Notes under the pieces: model-generated
The model's input: the letters and a program-made list of their open reading frames with translations, nothing else
What the model was told of the DNA's origin: nothing
Database searches by the model: none
NCBI GenBank assembly: GCA_023818725.1
Contig: JAMWBX010000075.1
Location: forward strand, 1-6,556
DNA from: Candidatus Omnitrophota bacterium
Lineage (GTDB): Bacteria; Ratteibacteria; UBA8468; B48-G9; DTJG01
Direction: 5' to 3'
Length of the DNA: 6,556 bases
In this document: positions 1 through 6,556 of the stretch, in pieces
Position numbering within the stretch: position 1 is the first letter of the stretch
Layout: each line of letters begins with the position of its first letter
Position numbers and translations under genes: made by a program

Positions 1-260
1 CATCTTGATTGCTTGATAAAAAGATTTTCTGAGTTTTTCTTCTATATTTGTTTTCCAGAGATAAACAAAGGGATGGCGAAAAAACTGCATGGTATTTTAT
101 TTTTTTTGGCGCTTTGCGATACTGGCTTGATCAATTTCGTGGCGACTTGGTTCCTACGGTAATAGGATTTTATCCAACGCAGATATACGGCATGATTTGT
201 TTTTTTATCGGCGCACTCTGGATATTCAGACTATTCTTTGTTCGTCAGAAGATGATCTGA
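1..260 (+). CDS. lgt: Prolipoprotein diacylglyceryl transferase (Lgt-like), C-terminal end only, apparent frameshift near base 34-38
   Basis: Lgt is an inner-membrane enzyme that moves diacylglycerol from phosphatidylglycerol to the lipobox cysteine of prolipoproteins. The last 70 codons (from base 48) read like an Lgt C-terminus: a short basic loop with SRDKQRDGE, then a membrane helix ending GALRYWLDQFRGD, then a second helix after FYPTQ. The Arg and Asp four apart in RYWLD match, by my alignment from memory, the important Arg239/Glu243 pair of E. coli Lgt. The frame is closed upstream by a TGA at 30-32. The other frame, open from base 1, reads HLDCLIKRFSEF, which fits the preceding Lgt helix (the LYE region), so the two pieces look like one gene split by a -1 shift. 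The TTG at 48 is therefore probably not a real start. The gene ends TGA TAA (258-263). Identification is fairly firm; whether the break is a mutation, an assembly error or recoding is open. The 5' part is outside the window. Confidence 0.72.
34..38 (+). other. Probable frameshift site in lgt (T5 run)
   Basis: Codons from base 1 are open and Lgt-like up to about base 36, and the downstream Lgt sequence is in the frame one base back. Adding one T to this run of five would give SEFFLLYLFSRDK with no stop and no gap against the usual Lgt helix and basic loop. The position is bounded on the left by the in-frame TGA at 30-32 and on the right by the clearly Lgt-like codons from about base 48. The context GTTTTTC is not a perfect -1 slippery heptamer, so a mutation or a sequencing/assembly deletion is more likely than programmed recoding. 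Confidence 0.6.
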
Positions 261-2224
261 TAAATGGTTTTTGCTATAAGAGCCACTGCAATGGAAACCA
301 TTCCTATCAATCCAACCCCGCAGGTGTATCCGGCAAGTATTATGGGAGTATATCTTCTCCATGTTTCAGCGCCGAATTTCTTTGCAAAATAGAATCTACC
401 AAGCAGTGCTCCTGCGAAAAGAGGAATGGTGGAATGGGGCCACATTGATACGCCACCAATAAGGCCATAAAAGAAAGATGTTGGAACCTTCAAAATTCCA
501 AGAATTCCGTTAAGTATTATGCCTCCAATAGCAAATGACATAAAGATAAAAGGTTTTATCGCCCTGATTATATAACTTGAACCGGATTCTCCCAGCGTAG
601 TACTGATCCACAAACTCTGTGTTATTGCATTCAGTGGCCACATTTTCTGAACGTACGGGTATGTTGCTGAAGGAATAGGCGAGAGATGCCAGATAATTGA
701 CCAGAACAGAAAACTGCAGAATAACATTATAACAAGTGCCGTGAATTCCGCCTTGTAGTAACTTGTGAATTTGGTTTGTGTAAGTTCAAGCTGCTTGAAT
801 GCTTGACTCATTCCGCCGACATCAAAGTATGGAATCGGTGAAAACCAGATGGCAGCGCCTTTGTATCCACTGAAGATAAAGCTGGCTTCTCTGACGAGAG
901 GAAAGGAGACCCCTGTGTGTACACCTGTAATTCCATACATTCTTGCGGATGTGTAGCTCAAAAATGGAGTTAAAACAAATCCGAAAAGTATAAAAATAAA
1001 GACAGGAAATTCAGGAACAAGAATATGCGTAAGAATAATGAAGCAAATAGTTGAAATTACCCATAACCCGAGGGCAATCGGAATTGGATAATCTCCCCTT
1101 CCCTCTGGCAATATTTCTTTTTCCGCTGTTTTTTTTCTTTTTTTCATTGCAGTAATTGTTTTCCATATGCCTATAAGTCCCACGCATATGCCACCACCTA
1201 TTGTTGCATTTATCCAGAAGTCCATACTCACTGAGATTGAAGTTGGAACAACACTCATCCCGGGCTGCCAGTTTTTGATTATACCGGCATTGTAAAGAAT
1301 TGGGTTTGCTACAATCTGTGAGAGAATTGAGGATGTTAGAGATCCAAACACGACCCAGAACGGAAGTACGAAACCAGCAAGTATTGTTCCAAGGTCAGTT
1401 ATAAACCCAAACATGGCAGCTGGTGCTTTTGAGCCAATTTGAGAAGTAAAATCGACCCATGGAATTGGTATCAACTGAAATGGTTTTGTCATAAGAAGCC
1501 CTGTAATAGTTGGAATGACAACATAAAACGCACCATAAATAATCCCGATCATAGCGCTGATACTAAACACGCGCCATCTCCAGCTTTCAGTTTTTCCTGA
1601 AACTTCTGCAAGAGCCGTGGCACCTTCAGAGGCGACTGGAGCCATTGGAAAGGCAAGTTTTTCTCTGTCGCTGGTGATTCTGAACATTACATAACCAAGG
1701 GTGAACTGAGTAATTCTTATGAGGAAAGCGAATACTATTATAATTATAATTGGTTTTAACCATTCTCGATCAAAGAACGTCCTTTTGAAGATTGCTTCTG
1801 AATTGGCAGGGGGCACAACCCATGACGGTATTTTGTCAGCGATGCCAAATGAATGGGCGTAGTGGGACTGAATGAAGTATTGTCGCCATATAAGTTCACC
1901 AAATGCTCCGCCTTGAATTGTCAGTCCGGCTGTTCCCAGTATTGTGCCACCGCCAGCAACCGCGCCTGCCAGTATATACAGTATGTAAATCTCCTGTTTC
2001 TTCAGGGGGACAAATGAACGTTTCGCAATTTCAACCAGCAGTATTACTGTTACCCACTGGGCTGCTCCACCAAGTCCGCCTCCGGTGATCAGACCTAAGT
2101 ATATGGCACCGGGTAGCATTACAAACCCTATGAAGAGTGCAGCGATGATTGCCTTTATTCCAAATCCTTCTTCAAATCTTTCCATCATTTCGGGTTTTAG
2201 ATCGGGAATATTATTATCATTCAT
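245..2224 (-). CDS. OPT/YSL-family (oligopeptide transporter-like) membrane protein
   Basis: This is a predicted integral membrane transporter of 659 residues from the start chosen here. OPT-superfamily proteins are secondary importers of small peptides, peptide-derived compounds or metal chelates; the substrate here cannot be told from sequence. Long hydrophobic segments run from about residue 25 to the C-terminus, at least twelve in number and compatible with the 16-helix OPT plan, and the length is usual for bacterial members. The best family signature is the segment EKLAFPMAPVASEGATALAE near residues 188-207, resembling the conserved Phe-Pro plus acidic motif of OPT proteins. A glycine-rich helix (LITGGGLGGAAQW) lies near residue 46-58. 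A basic loop with KKRKK near 361-365 is probably cytosolic. The ATG at 2224 is preferred because AAAGGGG lies six bases before it, whereas the ATG at 2230 abuts that purine run. It lies just downstream of the permease gene, probably co-transcribed, and its end overlaps the convergent lgt by 16 bases. The call rests on recognition of the family pattern, not on a search. Confidence 0.75.
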   Translation of the reverse strand: MNDNNIPDLKPEMMERFEEGFGIKAIIAALFIGFVMLPGAIYLGLITGGGLGGAAQWVTVILLVEIAKRSFVPLKKQEIYILYILAGAVAGGGTILGTAGLTIQGGAFGELIWRQYFIQSHYAHSFGIADKIPSWVVPPANSEAIFKRTFFDREWLKPIIIIIVFAFLIRITQFTLGYVMFRITSDREKLAFPMAPVASEGATALAEVSGKTESWRWRVFSISAMIGIIYGAFYVVIPTITGLLMTKPFQLIPIPWVDFTSQIGSKAPAAMFGFITDLGTILAGFVLPFWVVFGSLTSSILSQIVANPILYNAGIIKNWQPGMSVVPTSISVSMDFWINATIGGGICVGLIGIWKTITAMKKRKKTAEKEILPEGRGDYPIPIALGLWVISTICFIILTHILVPEFPVFIFILFGFVLTPFLSYTSARMYGITGVHTGVSFPLVREASFIFSGYKGAAIWFSPIPYFDVGGMSQAFKQLELTQTKFTSYYKAEFTALVIMLFCSFLFWSIIWHLSPIPSATYPYVQKMWPLNAITQSLWISTTLGESGSSYIIRAIKPFIFMSFAIGGIILNGILGILKVPTSFFYGLIGGVSMWPHSTIPLFAGALLGRFYFAKKFGAETWRRYTPIILAGYTCGVGLIGMVSIAVALIAKTIYQIIF

Positions 2225-2230
2225 TTGCAT

Positions 2231-2237
2231 CCCCTTT
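2231..2237 (-). promoter_or_regulatory. Ribosome binding site of the OPT-like gene
   Basis: On the minus strand the sequence TAATAAAGGGG joins the stop codon of the upstream gene (TAA, 2241-2239) to an AAAGGGG element that can pair with the 16S anti-Shine-Dalgarno sequence if one G-U wobble is allowed. It touches the ATG at 2230 but lies six bases from the in-frame ATG at 2224, a normal spacing, so it decides for the second start. Its position right at the upstream stop suggests translational coupling within one transcript. Confidence 0.6.
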
Positions 2238-2238
2238 A

Positions 2239-5200
2239 TTATGAGATGGTTAAACCAAGTAATGTTTTACCCTGTTTTTCATAATCCTTCTTTATCGGTA
2301 TACTGACAGTTCTCCAGATGAGGAATTGTTTTCTTATTCCATCCAAAAATCTTCTGTTTAATCTTTTCCAGTCAGAAGATTCTCCACTTTCTCTCATAAT
2401 TTCCAGGTTTATGGTATAGAAATTGTATTGTCCCATTGGTGATATTATGATTTTCACCTTCTGCGTTACTCCAAGATCAAAAGGTGCAAGAGCGATGTTG
2501 GTGTCGATAATGTAAATGTATTTTTCGGCAGAAGTCTTTTCACATGCGAACTTCGTATCGCTTGTATAGAAGTTGCCGAGTGAAACATCCTGGAACGAGT
2601 TAAAATACTCTGTCAAAAATGTTGCAAGTCCCACAACCTCTATTTCACTGACCGTAAATGGAAATTCAAATTTCCACAGATCTCCCTTTGGTTCAGGTAG
2701 CACCCATCGTCTTGTCACATCCGGAACTGCCATTTGAGATGCCTTTTTTGCAGGATAAATCGTTGAAAGCATTACAGTGACTATAATAATTACTGTTGCG
2801 AAAACTGCCGATAGCGAAGAATAATTAAGTATGAGTCCTCGCAAAAGTCCTGTAGCTATTAAAAATTTTGTGACCATCTGTCCGAGCAGATATCCGCCAA
2901 CCGCGCCCATAACAGCAAATACACCTGATTCTGCAAGATAGAGGGATGCTACATGTACAGGTGCAAGGCCAACAGCACTGTAAGTGCCAATTTCCTTTAT
3001 TCTCTCATATACTGAACCCAGCATTGTGTTAAGAACTATCATCGCCGCAATCAAAATTGGAATGATGAGGTTGCTCAAACCTGAAAGAGAAGTTAACCCG
3101 ATGCTGCTATAGACGGTTACTTTATTCTGGTGCCCTACAAAAAGTATTGCCGCAAGTTTTGAAATAAAGGATTCAACGATTTCTGTAACATTTTCTTCCG
3201 GATAGAACCTTACTGCGATGGATTGTAGGGTACCATCAAAATCTTTTACAACTTTTGCAGGAACAATAGGAATGTTTTCAGGTTCAATATGGATGAAGCT
3301 TTCAAGTTTCTGCACTGACCCGTACACCTGTGCTTTTTGCTCCATTTTAATTTTGCTGAGTTCTTTTGAGGGTAGTGATGCAAAATTAACAGGAGTTATG
3401 AATTCATCGTCCAGGTCTTTTATTTCGCTCATTTTCTTAGAGTTGAGGATTCCTTTTACAACGAACGGCTGGCCATAAACTACGACCTGCACCTTTCCAA
3501 CATCCTGCGGACTTATACCGAGCTCTTCGGAAATTTTATCAGGCAATATAATTACGTCAGTTTCTCCTGGCTCAAGCCAGGAACCTGCTGATAAACATTT
3601 GTCAATTCCTGTAATTTCTTTTTCTTCAGGCACAAGGCCCAGAAGTCCCGAGGCATAACAGGAGCGCCCGCTTGTTTTTATTTCGATAGCTGTTTTATTT
3701 TCAAGTTCCTTATTTATCAGCCAGTATCTTAAACCTATTACTCCGTGGCCCTGGAAATCGTCAAGTACATACTTATGTGCAATTTCATTCAAGGGATTCC
3801 ACGACCTGTCCCTGAGCAATGCACCTTCATAAAGAGGTTTATTAGATCGCAAAATCTGGTTAAATTTCATGAAAGACTTTATTGAAGTAAATGAAAGAAC
3901 AGTAAATGTTAACAGAATAAGCGTTATTGCTGTGAGCATCGTTCTCACTTTTCTTCTTTTCATGTTCGCGACACCGAGAGAAAATGCTGTTCCAGCTGCT
4001 GCTATTCTTCCTACATCTGTTTGATATACTTTGGACCCTTCCCTTTTTAGCCGCTGCATTTGTTCCTCAAACTTGGATGTTACAATGGAAATTACCACTA
4101 TTGAAAGTGCAAGAACCACGAACGCAAGCAGGATTACTTCAGGAGCATTTGTCAGCTTAAATGCAGGATGTACCATCCTCATAATGATGTAAATTATTAT
4201 GAATATCAATGCCATTCCTGCAATTCTTTTTTCGAGTTTTGGAAAACCGAAAAATAGCCTTTCTCCGAAATACGCAAAGGGAAGCAGCAACAAAAAGTAG
4301 AAAATAATACCTTTTATTACATCATTTGCTGTGCTTTTGACATCCGGATACGCACGGGATTCTATTGCCTGCGATTGTCTCGAATAGCTTAAAAATGAGT
4401 CCCAGTCATAATTTTCTCTTGCCTGCTCTGCTTTTTTCAGCAGGTCGCTCGACTGCTGTTGGAGAGCATCAAGGCGCTCATTTTTTATATTGTACCTTTT
4501 GAAATTTGCAACTCTAAAGGTATCGAGTATAAGCATGTCCTTTGCGGCTTGAAAAGGCAGATCCTTTATAATATCCACTTGGTCAACTGAGAAACCAAGA
4601 CCTTCTGCTTTTATTTTTTCTTGCGTTGTTGGTACAGAATTAAGAAGTAGGACTCGAATTCCTAGTGGACCCGATCTACCCGCAATTTTTATATGTGTGT
4701 TTGGTTTTGCAAAAACAACACCAACCGGTTCACTGTAAGAACTCCATTTCCATTGAGTACCGGTGAATGTTTCCAGAAAGTACGAATATGCTTCTGGAAG
4801 GCTGTTGGAAAGGTCAAAGACATCTAACCTGTTTATCGGTGTAAGATATTGCGGATCAATGAGCCCTATTAAATTGACAGCCTTGCATCTGAAAAGGACA
4901 ATAAGCCATTTTTTATTTAGAGTATCAAGCACGACATTATTAGGATATTGTTCACTGCCATGGACTCCATAGTCAGGTGCCATTTCTAACTCACCGGTTT
5001 CATTATTTAAACGGTATGCTTGCAAAAGAAAACTCGTTCCGAGTGGACAACCGAGTATATCTGCTTCCCCTTTTTCGTCTGTTAGTGAAAGCATATCACC
5101 ACGTACTCCAAAAAACGATTTTTTATATTGCACGGTGCCTATAGCTCCCCAACGCGGAAGGACCAACGCATCCTTTATAGGCTCGTTTGGAACAAAGCTC

Positions 5201-6556
5201 TTTGTTGGGTCAAACCTTACGACTTTTGCTGTTAATTTTGCCAGTTTATCTTTCATGTTGTAGCTGGTTCCAGAAAAAAATTCGGGGTCATTTAATGCGT
5301 AAGAAATCATTCTTCTTATCAGATTAACCTGCTTTTGAAGATTATCGATTTTGATGTTTGCGAAAGTGTCAAAAGGTGTATCAATCAGTTTTCTGGAGTC
5401 ATTTGCTGTTATAAAGGAGATGGAAGGAAACCCTGCAAAAACAACTACTTCGCCATCGGTCCTGATTGTTTCGGGTAGAAAATTTGACCATGCTACGCCT
5501 TTCTCCGGGCTTACTCCATTGATAATGCTTTGTTCAATGTTGTAACCGAGCTTTTTACATTCATCTGTGCCGGCACCAATCAGTCTCTTTGCAAATGGTG
5601 CAAGAAATCTCTGGTAGTTGAATTCGTAAGTGTTATGCCACAAAGCAACCTGGTCAGACTGACTGGTAAGATCAAGGCAAAAAACAAATTTCGCATCAAT
5701 TGGACTTTCGAGTTTGTTTTTGAGCTGTGATGCATTTCTCATGTGTTTCATTACGAATTCGGCAATGCCCTGCAGTGCTTGAAAATGTCCGCTTGTTGCG
5801 AGGAAAATTACGGTTCTCGCGGGTGGATTCTTTGAGAAATATGCTGCCAGGTCAAGCAGGGCAGAAATTCCACACGCAGATTCTGCACCATAAGCAATTG
5901 TGGGAACAACGCTTATTGAATCATAGAAGCTTTGTACCACAAAAATTTCCTTCTGCAGTTCTGGGTTGGTTCCCTGTATAGTGGCATAGATGTTATATGC
6001 GGGTAGTTTCTTCCATAACACTTTTGCCGAGACTGTTGCATCAACACCTTTAATGGCAGAAGAGATAATTTCTTCCGCATATTTTTTTGGTAAAAAAAAT
6101 CTCGGTGCGTTGAGTGGTACCATTGAAAAATTTTTTTCCGCTTCTTTTCTTGTGGTTTCTTCAGGCTCTATAAAAATTATCGCTTTTGCCCCCAGCAATG
6201 CTACATCATACCACAGGCTGTCATTGTTAAAATCCATAAGGACAATGTTACCGTATAGCATCTTTCCTGAAATCGATTTCAAGCCTGTTTTATCGCAGTA
6301 AATAAGTTTTCCGGTTATCCCTTCTGGTGGTGTGGTGCATGTGCGAACAGAATTTGGCCATAAGGCTTCAAGTGGAATCTTTTTGTTTCCTATTGAAAGA
6401 TAGGCATACTCTTGAATTGGCACAACGACTTTGAATTCTTCTGTACGAATGTTTTTTATGCCAATGGAACGAAATGTTTCTTTGATATACTCAGCCGCTT
6501 TATTACAGGAATCTGTTCCAGACATTCTGTCTGGCAGCGAAGAAAAATATTTTATA
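2239..6556 (-). CDS. Giant M28 peptidase-like / FtsX-type permease fusion protein, 5' end outside window
   Basis: The frame is open to the right edge; ten codons before the ATG at 6525 read IKYFSSLPDR and run straight into the M28-like MSGTDSCNKAAEYI, so that Met (residue 1 below) is internal. In order: M28-like fold about 1-410 with a PA-like insert about 60-165 (GNIVLMD, GAKAIIFI); a beta-sandwich-like segment about 433-520 (LTDEKGEAD) recalling carboxypeptidase regulatory domains; a charged helical linker about 680-735; three membrane helices about 736-754, 768-785 and 794-815; an FtsX/MacB-type module with helices about 859-882, 1149-1170, 1195-1218 and 1238-1259, a large outer domain about 883-1148 and the coupling-loop motif ERIKEIG at 1174-1180; and a C-terminal domain about 1275-1428. 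Positive-inside charge (KRRKVR at 857) puts the M28 and 883-1148 domains outside the cytoplasm and the C-terminus inside. Most M28 metal ligands are missing (His to Phe200, Glu-Glu to His247-Phe248), so peptidase activity is unlikely. It probably acts as a permease with an outer binding domain. FtsX-type permeases normally need an ABC ATPase, which is not in this window. It ends in TAA just before the OPT-like gene. Confidence 0.82.
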   Translation of the reverse strand, partial: IKYFSSLPDRMSGTDSCNKAAEYIKETFRSIGIKNIRTEEFKVVVPIQEYAYLSIGNKKIPLEALWPNSVRTCTTPPEGITGKLIYCDKTGLKSISGKMLYGNIVLMDFNNDSLWYDVALLGAKAIIFIEPEETTRKEAEKNFSMVPLNAPRFFLPKKYAEEIISSAIKGVDATVSAKVLWKKLPAYNIYATIQGTNPELQKEIFVVQSFYDSISVVPTIAYGAESACGISALLDLAAYFSKNPPARTVIFLATSGHFQALQGIAEFVMKHMRNASQLKNKLESPIDAKFVFCLDLTSQSDQVALWHNTYEFNYQRFLAPFAKRLIGAGTDECKKLGYNIEQSIINGVSPEKGVAWSNFLPETIRTDGEVVVFAGFPSISFITANDSRKLIDTPFDTFANIKIDNLQKQVNLIRRMISYALNDPEFFSGTSYNMKDKLAKLTAKVVRFDPTKSFVPNEPIKDALVLPRWGAIGTVQYKKSFFGVRGDMLSLTDEKGEADILGCPLGTSFLLQAYRLNNETGELEMAPDYGVHGSEQYPNNVVLDTLNKKWLIVLFRCKAVNLIGLIDPQYLTPINRLDVFDLSNSLPEAYSYFLETFTGTQWKWSSYSEPVGVVFAKPNTHIKIAGRSGPLGIRVLLLNSVPTTQEKIKAEGLGFSVDQVDIIKDLPFQAAKDMLILDTFRVANFKRYNIKNERLDALQQQSSDLLKKAEQARENYDWDSFLSYSRQSQAIESRAYPDVKSTANDVIKGIIFYFLLLLPFAYFGERLFFGFPKLEKRIAGMALIFIIIYIIMRMVHPAFKLTNAPEVILLAFVVLALSIVVISIVTSKFEEQMQRLKREGSKVYQTDVGRIAAAGTAFSLGVANMKRRKVRTMLTAITLILLTFTVLSFTSIKSFMKFNQILRSNKPLYEGALLRDRSWNPLNEIAHKYVLDDFQGHGVIGLRYWLINKELENKTAIEIKTSGRSCYASGLLGLVPEEKEITGIDKCLSAGSWLEPGETDVIILPDKISEELGISPQDVGKVQVVVYGQPFVVKGILNSKKMSEIKDLDDEFITPVNFASLPSKELSKIKMEQKAQVYGSVQKLESFIHIEPENIPIVPAKVVKDFDGTLQSIAVRFYPEENVTEIVESFISKLAAILFVGHQNKVTVYSSIGLTSLSGLSNLIIPILIAAMIVLNTMLGSVYERIKEIGTYSAVGLAPVHVASLYLAESGVFAVMGAVGGYLLGQMVTKFLIATGLLRGLILNYSSLSAVFATVIIIVTVMLSTIYPAKKASQMAVPDVTRRWVLPEPKGDLWKFEFPFTVSEIEVVGLATFLTEYFNSFQDVSLGNFYTSDTKFACEKTSAEKYIYIIDTNIALAPFDLGVTQKVKIIISPMGQYNFYTINLEIMRESGESSDWKRLNRRFLDGIRKQFLIWRTVSIPIKKDYEKQGKTLLGLTIS

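Noticed and set aside
6..32. In-frame TGA codons at 6-8 and 30-32 in the lgt tail frame as a sign of a recoded genetic code (TGA = Trp or Gly)
   Set aside because: The neighbouring genes use TGG for tryptophan throughout, and the OPT-like gene appears to end at a TGA. The other frame reads as Lgt up to base 36, so a frameshift explains the stops better.
263..302. Inverted repeat AATGGTTT / AAACCATT just after the lgt stop, as a rho-independent terminator
   Set aside because: The eight-base arms are AT-rich, the loop is 24 bases and no T run follows on the plus strand. It also lies inside the OPT-like coding sequence, so chance is a better explanation.
1903..2306. Short plus-strand open frames opposite the OPT-like gene start
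   Set aside because: They are antisense shadows of the transporter gene with no family resemblance and no independent support.
5990..6301. 103-codon plus-strand open frame opposite the giant gene
   Set aside because: It lies wholly antisense to the conserved PA-like region, has no recognisable domain and resembles other chance frames on that strand.
6523..6525. ATG at 6525 as the true start of the giant gene
   Set aside because: The frame stays open to base 6556, and the codons before the ATG (SSLPDR) continue the M28-like N-terminal pattern. No ribosome binding site is evident before it, so the gene is 5'-truncated by the window.

Overview
The window looks like chromosome of an uncultured or little-studied bacterium with moderately AT-rich DNA. 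Bacterial origin is supported by the tail of a prolipoprotein diacylglyceryl transferase (Lgt), an enzyme of bacterial lipoprotein maturation. The sequence alone does not let me name a phylum. Coding density is very high: there is no gene-free stretch longer than a few bases, and no RNA gene, CRISPR array, insertion sequence or integration site is visible.

Layout: (1) Bases 1-260, plus strand, hold the 3' end of an lgt-like gene. Its reading frame is broken in a T run near base 34-38, and one extra T would restore a continuous Lgt C-terminus. (2) Bases 245 to about 2224, minus strand, encode a complete polytopic membrane protein of the OPT (oligopeptide transporter / YSL) type. (3) Bases 2239-6556, minus strand, encode a giant protein whose 5' end lies beyond the right edge. 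It combines an N-terminal M28 zinc-aminopeptidase-like region with an inserted PA-like domain, a beta-sandwich-like segment, a helical linker, three transmembrane helices, an FtsX/MacB-type permease module and an unassigned C-terminal domain.

The two minus-strand genes form an evident operon. The stop codon of the giant gene is followed directly by the ribosome binding site of the transporter gene, leaving 8-14 bases between them depending on the start chosen. The lgt fragment converges on the operon and overlaps the end of the transporter gene by 16 bases.

The most notable point is that the M28-like domain has lost most of the metal-binding and catalytic positions expected of the family. 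It is therefore probably a pseudo-peptidase serving as an extracytoplasmic binding or sensing domain on an FtsX-type permease, encoded next to a probable peptide or metal-chelate importer. No ABC ATPase for the permease is seen in the window. The functional link between the two minus-strand genes is inference from gene order.
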